Assembly (NCBI RefSeq): GCF_009931115.1
Contig: NZ_CP047491.1
Coordinates: forward strand, 3,051,501 to 3,115,500
DNA: 64,000 nt
Direction of reading: 5' to 3'
DNA from: Microbulbifer hydrolyticus
Lineage (GTDB): Bacteria > Pseudomonadota > Gammaproteobacteria > Pseudomonadales > Cellvibrionaceae
Below the pieces are notes generated by a model that had not been told where the DNA came from, did not search any database, and saw only the letters and a program-made list of their open reading frames with translations. Shown one piece after another: positions 1 to 10,064 of the stretch. Position numbers and translations under genes: made by a program. Positions within the stretch are counted from its first letter, which is position 1. Each line of letters opens with the position of its first letter.

Positions 1-669
1 GAGGATGCGGTACTGGTCGATAACAATCGCGTTATCCACACTGCCACCCTGCACCAGACCTTTGGAGCGCAGGTATTCAATTTCATGCATGAAACCAAAG
101 GTGCGCGCACGACTCACTTCCTTCACAAACGAAGTGCTGGAAAAGTCTACCGAGGAGCTCAGGTTGCGCCCCTGAAATACGGGGTGGTCAAAATCGATAG
201 TAAAAGAAACTTTAAAGCCGTTAAAAGGCATGAAACTGGCAACTTTGTCGCCCTCTTCAACCGTAACCGGCTTTTTGATACGCAGGAATTTCTTGGCAGC
301 CGACTGCTCCTGAATACCTGCGGACTGAATAAGGAATACAAACGGGCCGGCACTGCCGTCCATGATCGGAACTTCCTGGGCAGAAAGCTCGACAATCGCG
401 TTGTCGATACCCAGACCAGCCATGGCAGACAGCAGGTGCTCAACGGTGGCAATACGTACATCCCCCTTCACCAAAGTGGTGGAGAGCAGGGTGTCACCCA
501 CGTTTTCAGCACGCGCTTCAATCTCAACCACCGGATCCAGATCGACCCGACGGAATACGATACCGCTGTTTACCGGCGCCGGTTTCAGGGTCAAAACGAC
601 CTTTTTACCGGTATGCAGGCCGACACCAGTGGCTCGAATAGCATTTTTGAGAGTGCGCTGTTTGATCAT
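1..669 (-). CDS. lpxC: UDP-3-O-acyl-N-acetylglucosamine deacetylase (partial)
   Basis: First 223 residues of LpxC, the zinc deacetylase of the committed step of lipid A synthesis in the cytoplasm; the 3' end lies beyond the left edge. The start [11 protein letters not shown] is the family start. The [13 protein letters not shown] segment carries the first zinc-binding His, and the visible part ends at DQYRIL, about three quarters through the usual ~305 residues. It is the last gene of the dcw block, separated from ftsZ by about 660 bases, so it probably has its own promoter. Family assignment is secure. Confidence 0.97.
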   Translation of the reverse strand, partial: MIKQRTLKNAIRATGVGLHTGKKVVLTLKPAPVNSGIVFRRVDLDPVVEIEARAENVGDTLLSTTLVKGDVRIATVEHLLSAMAGLGIDNAIVELSAQEVPIMDGSAGPFVFLIQSAGIQEQSAAKKFLRIKKPVTVEEGDKVASFMPFNGFKVSFTIDFDHPVFQGRNLSSSVDFSSTSFVKEVSRARTFGFMHEIEYLRSKGLVQGGSVDNAIVIDQYRIL

Positions 670-1328
670 CTATGTCTTGGTTCCCATTCGGTGAGCTGCG
701 CGCGAACCGCAGCGAGCCGGCGATAGTAACAGAAAATATACGCCAAAACCACATATAACGCATTGGTCACCTCGCCCAAATACGCTAAGAGTTTCAGACC
801 GGGCTTTCCGCTCTCATCCCTGTAAGCATAGCCCAGAAAGACGACTGCAACGCCAAACCAGCGCACAGGACTGCCATTAATTGTACTGTTATACCAACTG
901 GACGGTGGCGAAATAATGTAAAACCCGAGGCCAAAACCCGGCGGTCACCAGTTTTTTGACAGTTATCACGCCAACCGCAGCTCCGCGCTGAATATAATTT
1001 CAGCAGCCAGCGCGGGAACCTGAACTTCTTCGACGGGCTATCCCCTGACTTTCCCTGTTCACACAACATGGCGCGAGGTCAGAGTTTGCACCCTTGGACT
1101 GAATGCACCCTGAATACCTCGCCCATGCAATTGACCGCGTCCCTGCCTCAATTACTTGATCCTGTTCCGGCGGGTTTCAGATTAGCCACCTGAATCACTC
1201 GACTGGCAATCCAGGCCACATCATCACAAACCCGCACACCGGAGCGGGCGGACGCCCGGCCAAAACGACCGGGCGAAGACATGAGCAGATGGGTTCCGCC
1301 CCACAACACCGGTGGGTGGTAGACGGAA
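670..1328. other. Long intergenic region between ftsZ and lpxC
   Basis: About 660 bases without a convincing gene. It should hold the ftsZ 3' end signals (hairpins at 1231-1275) and the lpxC promoter. An AT-rich stretch at about 735-765, read on the minus strand, is the likeliest promoter area for lpxC, but no good -35/-10 pair stands out. A 66-codon minus-strand frame starting with GTG at 866 overlaps the lpxC start and lacks a good ribosome binding site; I do not call it a gene. Confidence 0.5.
1231..1275 (-). terminator. Two tandem hairpins downstream of ftsZ
   Basis: Two GC-rich inverted repeats lie 54 bases and more past the ftsZ stop: CGCCCGG/CCGGGCG at 1253-1259 and 1269-1275, and CCCGC/GCGGG at 1231-1235 and 1244-1248. 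Neither is followed by a T run on the minus strand, so they may be a weak terminator or an mRNA 3' end stabiliser. Confidence 0.35.
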
Positions 1329-2537
1329 TCAGTCTGCCTGGCGACGCAGGAACGCCGGGATATCCAGGTACTCCATATCCTGATCAGCCGGGTTCATTGT
1401 CGGCATCGCACGCTGGGAACGGTCAGCCTCGCGGGTGCTGCGCACCTCCTGCGACTCACGGGCAGCCTCCACCGGCTTTGCCGGACGCGCCGCTTCGCGC
1501 GCTTCCGCACGGCGGGTATTGGTGTTGTCCACGACCTTCTTTGGACGGACGGCCTGGGCGGACACCTCACCGAGACCCGCGGCCACCACGGTAACGCGCA
1601 TTTCATCACCCAGCTTGTCGTCAACCGCGGTGCCGATCACCACAGTGGCATCATCGGAGGCAATCTCCTGCACGATCTGACCGACTTCGGAGTATTCACC
1701 CAGAGTCAGCTCCTGGCAGCCGCCCTCCTCACTACCAGTGATAATGTTCACCAGGATACCGCGGGCGCCCTGCAGGTTGACGTTATCCAGCAGAGGGCTG
1801 CGTACCGCCTTCTCGGCCGCTTCACGGGCACGGTTTTCACCAACCGCAGCACCGGAACCCATCATTGCCATGCCCATTTCAGACATCACAGTGCGCACGT
1901 CGGCGAAGTCCACGTTCATGATACCCGGGCGAATCATCAGGTCAGCGATGCCCTGTACAGCGCCCAGCAGCACGTTGTCCGCCTCTTTATAAGCGGCCTT
2001 CATGGTGATCTTGTTGCCAAGCACTTCCAGCAGGCGATCATTGGGGATGGTGATCAGGGAATCGACCTTGTCGCGCAACTCGAGAATGCCCTCTTCGGCA
2101 ACGGTCGCACGCTTACGCCCCTCGATCATGAACGGGCGTGTTACGACCGCAACAGTCAGAATCCCCAGATCCTTGGCAATTTCAGCAACGATCGGGGCAC
2201 CGCCGGTGCCAGTGCCGCCGCCCATGCCTGCGGTAATAAACACCATATCGGCACCGGTCAGTACTTCGGCAATGCGCTCACGATCTTCCAACGCAGACTG
2301 GCGACCAACATCGGGGTTAGCGCCCGCACCAAGGCCACGAGTAATGGTGTTGCCCAGCTGCAGGATAGTCTGTGCTTCCACATCCTTCAGCGCCTGCGCA
2401 TCGGTGTTTGCGCAGATAAAGTCCACACCGTTCACTTCACTTGCGATCATGTGCTTGACGGCATTACCGCCACCGCCACCAACACCAATCACTTTAATGA
2501 CAGGCTTATCCTGTACGCTATCTACGAGTTCGAACAT
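1329..2537 (-). CDS. ftsZ: Cell division tubulin homologue FtsZ
   Basis: 402 residues. Cytoplasmic GTPase that polymerises into the Z ring. The N-terminal nucleotide-binding glycine run is at about 19-24, the tubulin signature GGGTGTG is at 106-112, and the T7-loop segment NVDFADVRTVM is present for GTP hydrolysis in the neighbouring subunit. A low-complexity linker (about 320-380) precedes the conserved C-terminal peptide ending LDIPAFLRRQAD, which binds FtsA and ZipA. It follows ftsA by 64 bases. The start MFELVDS is the family start. Length is slightly above E. coli FtsZ (383) because of the linker. Confidence 0.99.
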   Translation of the reverse strand: MFELVDSVQDKPVIKVIGVGGGGGNAVKHMIASEVNGVDFICANTDAQALKDVEAQTILQLGNTITRGLGAGANPDVGRQSALEDRERIAEVLTGADMVFITAGMGGGTGTGGAPIVAEIAKDLGILTVAVVTRPFMIEGRKRATVAEEGILELRDKVDSLITIPNDRLLEVLGNKITMKAAYKEADNVLLGAVQGIADLMIRPGIMNVDFADVRTVMSEMGMAMMGSGAAVGENRAREAAEKAVRSPLLDNVNLQGARGILVNIITGSEEGGCQELTLGEYSEVGQIVQEIASDDATVVIGTAVDDKLGDEMRVTVVAAGLGEVSAQAVRPKKVVDNTNTRRAEAREAARPAKPVEAARESQEVRSTREADRSQRAMPTMNPADQDMEYLDIPAFLRRQAD

Positions 2538-2601
2538 TGCTGTTCCCCTTTTTTGCTCATGTCCAAAATTTAATTATCGATCCCGGTAATTATTTTCTGC
2601 T

Positions 2602-3840
2602 TCAGAGGTTGCCCCTGAACCAGTGTTTGACCTTGTCCCACCACTGGTTTTCGCTTCGCTGAACCGTGGAGTTCCTACTGCCTTTATTGTCTTCCACCTT
2701 GATCGCGTACATCAGCAGACCAACACCGGTGGAGTAAATCGGGTTACTGACGATATCCGTCAATCCCGCAATTCCCTGAGGTACTGCCAGGCGCACGGGC
2801 ATATGGAAAATTTCCTCAGCCAGCTCCACGGCACCTTCCATTTTCGAGGAACCGCCGGTAAGGACGATACCGGCCGCACACAGGTCCTCGAATCCGCTGC
2901 GGCGCAACTCCGCCTGCACCAACGTAAACAGCTCGTCATAGCGAGGTTCAACCACCTCTGCCAGCGCCTGGCGAGACAGATCGCGCGGCGCTCGATCGCC
3001 GACGCTCGGCACCTTGATCGTCTCCCCTTCGCGCGCCAGCTTGGCCAGCGCACATGCGTATTTGATTTTCAACTCTTCAGCATGCGGAGTGGGCGTTCGC
3101 AGGGCCATGGCAATATCATTGGTCACTTGGTCCCCGGCAATCGGGATTACCCCGGTATGCCGAATAGAGCCACCGGTAAATACCGCAATATCGGTAGTGC
3201 CGCCACCGATATCGACCATGCAAACACCAAGTTCTTTTTCGTCGTCCGTCAGCACCGCATAGCTCGACGCCAGCTGCTCGAGAATGACGTCTTCCACTTC
3301 CAGGCCACAGCGACGGATGCACTTTTCAATATTCTGTGCTGCGTTGACCGCGCCACTCACCAGGTGCACCTTGGCCTCGAGACGCACGCCGGACATACCC
3401 AGCGGTTCTTTCACTCCTTCCTGGCTATCGATCAGGTATTCCTGCGGCAAGGTGTGCAGGATTTTCTGATCCGCCGGAATCGCCACTGCACGTGCAGCAT
3501 CGATCACACGATCCAGATCCTGCTGGGTGACCTCACGATCCTTGATCGCGACGATGCCGTGGGAGTTGAGGCTGCGGATATGGCTGCCGGCAATACCCGC
3601 ATAGACAGAATGAATCTCACAGCCGGCCATCAGCTCCGCTTCTTCGACCGCGCGCTGGATGGACTGTACGGTGGACTCGATATTTACCACCACGCCTCGC
3701 TTCATGCCGGTAGAGCGGTGAGAGCCGATGCCGACAATGTTCAGTTCGCCGTCGCCGGAAACCTCACCGACAATCGCCACGACTTTGGATGTACCGATAT
3801 CCAGCCCGACGATCATGCGTGGTTCAGTTGTTTGTGTCAT
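2602..3840 (-). CDS. ftsA: Cell division protein FtsA
   Basis: 412 residues. Actin-like ATPase that tethers FtsZ to the inner membrane and recruits later divisome proteins. The phosphate-1 loop reads GLDIGTSKV near residue 13, a second actin-family motif is VDIGGGTTDIAVF, and the adenosine motif is VLTGGSSKMEG. The C-terminus (WWDKVKHWFRGNL) fits the amphipathic membrane-targeting helix. It sits between ftsQ and ftsZ in the usual order, 92 bases after ftsQ. Full length for the family. Confidence 0.98.
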   Translation of the reverse strand: MTQTTEPRMIVGLDIGTSKVVAIVGEVSGDGELNIVGIGSHRSTGMKRGVVVNIESTVQSIQRAVEEAELMAGCEIHSVYAGIAGSHIRSLNSHGIVAIKDREVTQQDLDRVIDAARAVAIPADQKILHTLPQEYLIDSQEGVKEPLGMSGVRLEAKVHLVSGAVNAAQNIEKCIRRCGLEVEDVILEQLASSYAVLTDDEKELGVCMVDIGGGTTDIAVFTGGSIRHTGVIPIAGDQVTNDIAMALRTPTPHAEELKIKYACALAKLAREGETIKVPSVGDRAPRDLSRQALAEVVEPRYDELFTLVQAELRRSGFEDLCAAGIVLTGGSSKMEGAVELAEEIFHMPVRLAVPQGIAGLTDIVSNPIYSTGVGLLMYAIKVEDNKGSRNSTVQRSENQWWDKVKHWFRGNL

Positions 3841-3932
3841 TGGATTTTCAACCTCGCTGGGTAATTGCGCCGGTCCACATCAGGGATGTCGGATCAGGGC
3901 GGGGCCCAGCTTTTTATCTGCCTGTTTTGTTT

Positions 3933-4763
3933 TCAGTTTTCTGTTTTATCTTTTGGTTTCCATTGCACCGCAACTGCATTGTTATAGCGGGTATCAACGC
4001 CCACGACTTTTTGCAGGTGCGGCGCCAGTACGCCGCGTGTCAGACTGAGGAAGCGGTCAACCCGCTCCAGCAGTTCGTCGTGCCCAAGCTGCAGGCGGAT
4101 ACCACTTACCAGCTCGAGCTGCCAGCCCGCCAGGTCGTCAAACGACAGGCGGCGCACTTCCATATCTTTTGTTGTCAGCAGCCCAGCCAGAGCCTGGTAC
4201 TGCGCCATAATTCGCTCAACCAGCTCCGCATCCCCTGCCAGCTCCGGCAGACGCAGGCCGCGTAGATTCTCGGGCCGGGGCAACAGCTCGCCACTGGCAA
4301 TCAGAAGTTGATCCCCGCCCCAGATGGCGAGAGGCTCAGCCTCTTCCACCACCACCTCGACGCCGTTGGGCCAGCGACGACTCACCGCCGCATTTACAAC
4401 CCACGGGTTGTCCATCAAAGCTGCGCGCACATCGTCGATATCCAGTGCAAAGAACCCATTGCGTAAATGCGGCAGAAGGATATCTTCAATTTCCGTTTCG
4501 GTCACCGCGCGAAATGGAGCCTTGACCCGTACATTTTCCAGCGCATCCACCCGGCTCAGTTCAACTGTGGGTGCCTGTTGCCACAGCCAGCGCGCGCTGT
4601 ACCCGAGCCCCGCCGCCACCAGCAGCAAAAAACTCACCATGAGTATCAAACGCAGCGGGCGCAGCCCCTCATCCTCGTTCGAATCCGGCAGTGCGCGGGC
4701 GCCGCGAGGCGCCTGTTTGCCGCGCGCTTTTTTCTGCTTTTGAGCCTTTTTATCTTTCGTCAC
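3933..4763 (-). CDS. ftsQ: Cell division protein FtsQ
   Basis: 276 residues. Bitopic inner-membrane protein that links early and late divisome proteins and partners with FtsB and FtsL. It has a basic cytoplasmic N-terminus rich in Lys and Arg, one membrane segment at about 37-57, then a periplasmic POTRA domain (about 65-140) and the FtsQ domain. It starts only 35 bases after the murC stop, so no ddl gene lies between them, unlike the layout in E. coli and Pseudomonas. Start chosen as the first ATG after murC. Confidence 0.95.
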   Translation of the reverse strand: MTKDKKAQKQKKARGKQAPRGARALPDSNEDEGLRPLRLILMVSFLLLVAAGLGYSARWLWQQAPTVELSRVDALENVRVKAPFRAVTETEIEDILLPHLRNGFFALDIDDVRAALMDNPWVVNAAVSRRWPNGVEVVVEEAEPLAIWGGDQLLIASGELLPRPENLRGLRLPELAGDAELVERIMAQYQALAGLLTTKDMEVRRLSFDDLAGWQLELVSGIRLQLGHDELLERVDRFLSLTRGVLAPHLQKVVGVDTRYNNAVAVQWKPKDKTEN

Positions 4764-4798
4764 GTTTAACGTTCGCCACCGAGTGTCGTGTCTGCCAC

Positions 4799-6295
4799 TT
4801 ACTTGGCCGAATCGGGCTGGTCACCCAACCGCCATTCCGACAGCTGCTGTGCCAGGCCACCCACATTACCCGCACCCTGGGTAAGCACGATATCGCCCGG
4901 TTCCAGCAAATCTGCCAACACCGGTGGAACCTGCTCAACGGTTTCCACAAAGATCGGGTCAATCTGGCCCCGGTTACGAATGCTGCGCGCGAGCGTGCGG
5001 CCATCTGCACCGGGTATCGCCGCTTCACCGGCGCTATATACATCCAGAAGAACCAGTTTGTCGACCTGAGAAAGCACCTGCACAAAATCTTCAAACAAAT
5101 CCCGCGTGCGGGTATATCGGTGCGGCTGATAGACCATCACCAGACGGCGCTCAGGCCAGCCATCACGTACCGTCTTTATCGTTGCCGCCACCTCACGCGG
5201 GTGATGCCCATAATCGTCCACCAGCATCACCTGCTCAGCGTCGGCATCGTCGCTGACCGGATATTCGCCATAAATCTGGAAGCGGCGACCTACGCCCTGG
5301 AAGCCATTCAGGCCCTCACGAATTGCCTCGTCGCTGACACCCTCCTCGGTCGCTACCGCAATCGCCGCTGTGGCATTCAGGACATTGTGAGTCCCAGGGA
5401 TATTCACGCACACGTCCAGAGCGCTGCCATCGGGACGATGCACGGTAAAGCAACTGCGCAGAGGCTCCTGACGCACTTCACTGATGCGGAAATCGTTACC
5501 CTCGTCAAAGCCGTAGGTCGTCACCGGTCGCGCCATACGCGGAATAACTTCCTGAACATTGGCGTCGTCCCCGCAAACCACAGCCAGCCCATAGAACGGC
5601 AGGTTGTGGATGAAATCGATAAAGATCTGTTTGACCTTTTCGAAATCACCACCGTAGGTTTCCATGTGGTCCGCGTCGATGTTGGTCACGACAGTGACCA
5701 TCGGCTGCAGGTGCAGGAAGGAAGCATCGCTCTCGTCCGCTTCTGCCACCAGATAGCGACTCTCGCCCAGAGCCGCATTCGCCCCCGCACTGTTGACCAA
5801 TCCACCGATAACAAAAGTTGGATCCTTGCCGTCAGCAGCAAAAATCGACGATATCAGGCTCGTGGTTGTGGTTTTTCCGTGCGTACCGGCCACGGCAATG
5901 CCATAGCGATAGCGCATCAATTCGCCCAGCATTTCCGCACGGCGCACTACAGGGATACGGTGCTCTTGCGCCGCGATCAGCTCCGGATTGTCCCCGTAAA
6001 TGGCTGACGAATTGACCACCACATCCACATCGCTGACATTCTCGGCGGCGTGACCGATCTGGACCTTGATTCCCAGGTTGCGCAAACGCTGGGTTACCTT
6101 GCTCTCGCGAAGGTCTGAGCCGGAAACTTCATAGCCCTGGTTTTGCAGGACTTCGGCAATACCACTCATGCCCGCACCGCCCACACCAATAAAGTGGATG
6201 CGACGAATACGGCGCATAGCGGGTACATGGTAGTGGCTGTCGCCGTTGTTCATATCATTCTCAATATTTTCTGAATTCTGTGTTTCGCGAGACAT
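4799..6295 (-). CDS. murC: UDP-N-acetylmuramate-L-alanine ligase
   Basis: 498 residues. Cytoplasmic ATP-dependent Mur ligase that adds L-Ala to UDP-MurNAc. The N-terminal Rossmann-like [14 protein letters not shown] loop binds the UDP substrate, the ATP-binding P-loop is GTHGKTTTT, and the central domain has [12 protein letters not shown]. About 30 polar residues precede the family core, and a second ATG at MNNGDSH is an alternative start. The stop of murG is one base from the first ATG, which favours the longer form through coupled translation. Paralogous to mpl at 57.9 kb. Confidence 0.97.
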   Translation of the reverse strand: MSRETQNSENIENDMNNGDSHYHVPAMRRIRRIHFIGVGGAGMSGIAEVLQNQGYEVSGSDLRESKVTQRLRNLGIKVQIGHAAENVSDVDVVVNSSAIYGDNPELIAAQEHRIPVVRRAEMLGELMRYRYGIAVAGTHGKTTTTSLISSIFAADGKDPTFVIGGLVNSAGANAALGESRYLVAEADESDASFLHLQPMVTVVTNIDADHMETYGGDFEKVKQIFIDFIHNLPFYGLAVVCGDDANVQEVIPRMARPVTTYGFDEGNDFRISEVRQEPLRSCFTVHRPDGSALDVCVNIPGTHNVLNATAAIAVATEEGVSDEAIREGLNGFQGVGRRFQIYGEYPVSDDADAEQVMLVDDYGHHPREVAATIKTVRDGWPERRLVMVYQPHRYTRTRDLFEDFVQVLSQVDKLVLLDVYSAGEAAIPGADGRTLARSIRNRGQIDPIFVETVEQVPPVLADLLEPGDIVLTQGAGNVGGLAQQLSEWRLGDQPDSAK

Positions 6296-6296
6296 A

Positions 6297-7391
6297 TCAA
6301 CACCTCATCTCTTCGCGACATACGGCCAACACCCGGTCGGTCGCATCGGGCCTGGCAACGCGGCGTGCCGCCTCCGCCATGGCCAGTAATTGTTGCGGGT
6401 TCGCGAACAGCTCTTCGAGCAACGCTGCCAGTTGGCCAGCATCCAGCGCATCCTGCTGAATTACCCGCGCCGCACCGGCCTGCTGCAGCCACTCACCGTT
6501 TTTGGTCTGGTGGTCGTCAATGGCAAAAGGGAAAGGGACCATGATGGCTCCCAACCCTGCTGCGGCGATTTCGGACACGGTCAATGCGCCAGAACGGCAG
6601 ATCACAAGGTCCGCCTTACCGTAGGCCGCCGCCATGTCAGCAATAAATGGCACTACCTCGGCATCCACACCGGCGCGTTCGTAGGCCTCTTTTGCCAGGT
6701 CCAGATGACGCTGACCAGCCTGATGAACTACCTGAGGTCGCTTTTCCTCAGGAATCTTTGCCAGCGCCTCAGGCACCAGCTCATTGATTGCTACCGCACC
6801 CAGGCTACCGCCAAGAACCAGCAGCTGCGCGGGCGTGTGCTTACCCACGCGCCGGTCAGGAGCCGGAAGCCCCGCGATTTCGGCACGTACCGGGTTGCCA
6901 ACTTCCTGCGCGGCGGGTAATCCGCTCGGAAATGCCTCCAACACCCGGCTGGCAATTCTCGCCAGCAGGCGATTGGTGGTACCGGCCACCGCATTCTGTT
7001 CGTGAATGATCAGTGGTACTCCTGACAGTCGTGCCGCAACGCCGCCCGGGCCCGTAGCAAACCCGCCAAAACCCAATACCGCATCGGGCTTTACGTCCTT
7101 GACGACCCGAAGCGCCTGCCAGATTGCCTTGCTGATCTGAATCGGTGCTTTCAACAGGGAGCGGGCACCTTTACCACGTACCCCTTCCACAGAGATGAAA
7201 TGCAATGGAATTTCTGCGGCCGGGATCAGTTGCGCCTCAATACCGCGCATGGTGCCAAGCCACTCTACCGAGCCGCCCTGCTCCTGTAGCGCACGGGCGA
7301 CGGCCAGTGCCGGAAAAACATGCCCCCCGGTACCCCCAGCCATCACCAGGAATTTCTTACCGGTAAACGGTGCGCTGTCAGTCTGAGCCAT
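6297..7391 (-). CDS. murG: Undecaprenyl-PP-MurNAc-pentapeptide GlcNAc transferase
   Basis: 364 residues. Peripheral inner-membrane GT28 glycosyltransferase that converts lipid I to lipid II on the cytoplasmic face. The N-terminal glycine-rich loop [14 protein letters not shown] and the C-domain segment [15 protein letters not shown], which binds UDP-GlcNAc, are both intact. Its start overlaps the ftsW stop by one base, and murC follows immediately, indicating translational coupling in one operon. Confidence 0.98.
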   Translation of the reverse strand: MAQTDSAPFTGKKFLVMAGGTGGHVFPALAVARALQEQGGSVEWLGTMRGIEAQLIPAAEIPLHFISVEGVRGKGARSLLKAPIQISKAIWQALRVVKDVKPDAVLGFGGFATGPGGVAARLSGVPLIIHEQNAVAGTTNRLLARIASRVLEAFPSGLPAAQEVGNPVRAEIAGLPAPDRRVGKHTPAQLLVLGGSLGAVAINELVPEALAKIPEEKRPQVVHQAGQRHLDLAKEAYERAGVDAEVVPFIADMAAAYGKADLVICRSGALTVSEIAAAGLGAIMVPFPFAIDDHQTKNGEWLQQAGAARVIQQDALDAGQLAALLEELFANPQQLLAMAEAARRVARPDATDRVLAVCREEMRC

Positions 7392-8629
7392 TACGCCGCC
7401 TCCCCGGTTTTTTGATCACCCAGTTGCAGAGGGTTGAAGATCGGTAACTGACGGATCTTCGCAATGCCACCCTCGGACTCTTTTTCATCACTGTTCATTT
7501 CTTTCTGTGCGCGCCACGCAAGACCGAACAGCGCAAAACACACCACCAGGCTGGAGCCGCCGGAGCTGACAAAGGGCAGCGTCAAACCCTTGGTCGGTAA
7601 AAGTCCGGAGGCGACCCCCATATTCACAAACGCCTGGCCTGCCAGCAGCACCGCAATACCGAAAGTCAGTAACGCGGCAAAAAATGCCTGCTTCTCGAGC
7701 GCCTTGCGCACCAGCCGCAATAGTGACCAGGTCAGGGTGGCATAGAGGCCAATTACAACCAGGCCTCCGAACATGCCCCATTCTTCCGCTAGAATGGCGA
7801 ACACAAAGTCCGTATGCGCCTCTGGCAGGTAGAACAGCTTCTGTACGCTGTTCCCCAGCCCCACGCCAAACCACTCGCCACGACCAAAAGCAATCAGGGA
7901 CTGCGTCAGCTGATAGCCCCCGGCAAACTGCTCACCCCAGGGATCCAGGAAGGTGGTCAGGCGCTGCAACCGGTAGGGGCTGACCAGGGCCATCAACGCC
8001 AGCCCACAGGCCGCCAGCCCCACCAGTAAAAATGTATGTGGCAGACGCGCACCCGCGAGAAAAACCATCGCCAGTGCAGTACCTGAAATCACCACTACGG
8101 AACCGAAATCTGGTTCGAGCAGGAGTAGCACTGCCACAATGCCGAGCACCGAAATGGGCACCATAAAGCTGCTCCAGTGCCGCAATTTTTCGTGACGCCG
8201 GGTAAGGAAACTGGCAAAGAAAATCAGGCTGCAGAATTTGGCAATTTCTGCCGGCTGCACGGTAACTGGCCCCAATGCAATCCAGCGCATACTGCCATTC
8301 ACGGAACGTCCCACTCCGGGAATCAACACCACCAGCAACATCCCCAATGCAAAAATCAACAGTGTCCAGGAAAGGTTGGACCAGGTGGCTAGTGAAATCC
8401 GACTTACCACCAGCGCGCCGAATGCCCCTACCGCCAGGAATACCAAGTGCCGCTTCAGGAAATACCACGAGTCGTTGTACATGTCCGCAGCAAAAGCGAT
8501 AGACGCCGAGGCAACCATCACCACGCCAATGCTCGCAAGCGCCAGCACACAGAACGGTAGTACCCAGGAGTACTCGTCTACCGAATCATTCGCAGCCACT
8601 TTCAGCTTTGTCAGATCCTTACGGCTCAC
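7391..8629 (-). CDS. ftsW: Peptidoglycan glycosyltransferase FtsW (SEDS family)
   Basis: 412 residues with about ten predicted membrane segments. SEDS-family septal peptidoglycan polymerase that uses lipid II and works with FtsI. Visible SEDS features are the segment GRGEWFGVGLGNSVQKLFYLP and the conserved Glu/Asp-rich loop with HTDFVFAILAEEWG, followed by GLTLPFVSSGGSS near the C-terminus. It overlaps murD by four bases (ATGA) and murG by one base. The polar N-terminus of about 20 residues is cytoplasmic. Confidence 0.97.
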   Translation of the reverse strand: MSRKDLTKLKVAANDSVDEYSWVLPFCVLALASIGVVMVASASIAFAADMYNDSWYFLKRHLVFLAVGAFGALVVSRISLATWSNLSWTLLIFALGMLLVVLIPGVGRSVNGSMRWIALGPVTVQPAEIAKFCSLIFFASFLTRRHEKLRHWSSFMVPISVLGIVAVLLLLEPDFGSVVVISGTALAMVFLAGARLPHTFLLVGLAACGLALMALVSPYRLQRLTTFLDPWGEQFAGGYQLTQSLIAFGRGEWFGVGLGNSVQKLFYLPEAHTDFVFAILAEEWGMFGGLVVIGLYATLTWSLLRLVRKALEKQAFFAALLTFGIAVLLAGQAFVNMGVASGLLPTKGLTLPFVSSGGSSLVVCFALFGLAWRAQKEMNSDEKESEGGIAKIRQLPIFNPLQLGDQKTGEAA

Positions 8630-10029
8630 TGGCCACCTCCCGTACGTTCTGCGGTATCGGGAGAAGCGATCTGCTCCTTGACCGCACGGCGAAAATCTTC
8701 GCCGCGCGCCTCAAAATTGCGATACATATCAAAACTGGCACAGGCTGGAGACAGCAGTACAAAGTCACCGCTTTCTGCCATGGCAGTAGCCTCGGCAACC
8801 GCGATCTCCATGGTTTCAGCGGATTTTTGAGCCACACGGCCGGAAAAAACCTGCGCAATTCTGGGACCGTCCACACCGATGGTCACCAAACCACGCAGGC
8901 TGTGCGCAACATCTGCCAGAGGCGTGAAGTCTGCGCCCTTGCCGTCGCCTCCGGCAATCAGAACAATCTTGCGATCACCCTCGGCCAAACCATCCAGTGC
9001 CGCGCGGGTCGCCCCCACATTGGTGCCTTTGGAGTCGTTTACATACGTTACTCCGGCATGATCCGCTACCCGCTCGCAACGGTGAGTAAGACCGGTAAAG
9101 GTCCGCAGCACGTCGAGCATTGGCGCCATTGGCAGGCCGACCGCGTTACCCAGCGCCAGGGCTGCGAGTGCATTGGCCACATTATGGCTTCCCACCATCG
9201 CCAGCTCGCTTGCAGGCATCAGCTTGTCTGCGCCCTGCGCCAGCCATTTATCACCGCCTTCGGTTACCACGCCAAATTGCTGCAAATCCGGGCGATTCAG
9301 GCCAAAACTCCACTCGATGCTTTCGCGGGACAAGGGCCCACGAGTGAGCGGATCGCCGCGGTTAATCACGAACTGTTGCGCATGGCGGTAGACCCGCTGC
9401 TTGGCTCGGTGATATGCGGCCAGATCCGCATAGCGATCCATATGATCCGCACTGACATTGAGAATCGTCGCCACATCCGGCTGCAGGGAAAATGTCGTCT
9501 CCAATTGGAAACTGGACAGCTCAAGAACAAACAGCTCAGGCAGTGGCTCTCCACTCGTGAGAAGGTCCAGAACCGGCACACCGATATTCCCGCCTACACG
9601 AACGTCCATCCCGGCGGCTTCTGCCATCAGCCCCATCAGCGTGGTCACGGTACTTTTGCCATTGGAGCCGGTGATGGCGATCACTTTTGGCGCCGGCTGG
9701 ACTTTGGCCAGCTCGCGTGCGAACAGCTCAATATCGCCAACCACCGGAATCTCCGCTGCCACTGCGGCAGCGATCGCAGGTTCGGCCACGCCAACCCCAG
9801 GGCTCGCGATAATTTCACTGGCGGCCAACAGGGTTTCTTTCTTGAGAGGCCCGCACTCAACAGGCACACCGGGGAACTCCGCGCGGAATTTGTCCAGCGC
9901 TGGCGGAGCTTCACGGCTGTCCACAACCACCGGAGAAATACCCTGGCACAGCAGAAAGCGCACTACCGATTGTCCGGTAGCACCCAGTCCGATCACCACT
10001 TTTCTCTCTGATGTTGCGATGAGGCTCAT
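8626..10029 (-). CDS. murD: UDP-N-acetylmuramoyl-L-alanine-D-glutamate ligase
   Basis: 467 residues. Adds D-Glu to UDP-MurNAc-L-Ala in the cytoplasm. N-terminal UDP-binding domain beginning VVIGLGATGQSVVRFL, ATP P-loop GSNGKSTVTT at about 120, and C-terminal ligase domain with YVNDSKGTN. The start is 35 bases after mraY, and the end overlaps ftsW by four bases. Slightly longer than E. coli MurD (438). Confidence 0.98.
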   Translation of the reverse strand: MSLIATSERKVVIGLGATGQSVVRFLLCQGISPVVVDSREAPPALDKFRAEFPGVPVECGPLKKETLLAASEIIASPGVGVAEPAIAAAVAAEIPVVGDIELFARELAKVQPAPKVIAITGSNGKSTVTTLMGLMAEAAGMDVRVGGNIGVPVLDLLTSGEPLPELFVLELSSFQLETTFSLQPDVATILNVSADHMDRYADLAAYHRAKQRVYRHAQQFVINRGDPLTRGPLSRESIEWSFGLNRPDLQQFGVVTEGGDKWLAQGADKLMPASELAMVGSHNVANALAALALGNAVGLPMAPMLDVLRTFTGLTHRCERVADHAGVTYVNDSKGTNVGATRAALDGLAEGDRKIVLIAGGDGKGADFTPLADVAHSLRGLVTIGVDGPRIAQVFSGRVAQKSAETMEIAVAEATAMAESGDFVLLSPACASFDMYRNFEARGEDFRRAVKEQIASPDTAERTGGGQ

Positions 10030-10064
10030 TGGCTCTTTATCTTTTCCCGAGTATCTGTTTTAAA

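Noticed and set aside
666-866. 66-codon hydrophobic minus-strand frame between ftsZ and lpxC
   Set aside because: Starts with GTG without a Shine-Dalgarno, overlaps the lpxC start, and resembles no family I recognise.
8608-10011. 467-codon open frame on the plus strand opposite murD, and a similar 438-codon frame opposite murC at 4691-6007
   Set aside because: They lie exactly antisense to well-identified Mur ligases, have no family features, and arise from the codon bias of the real genes.
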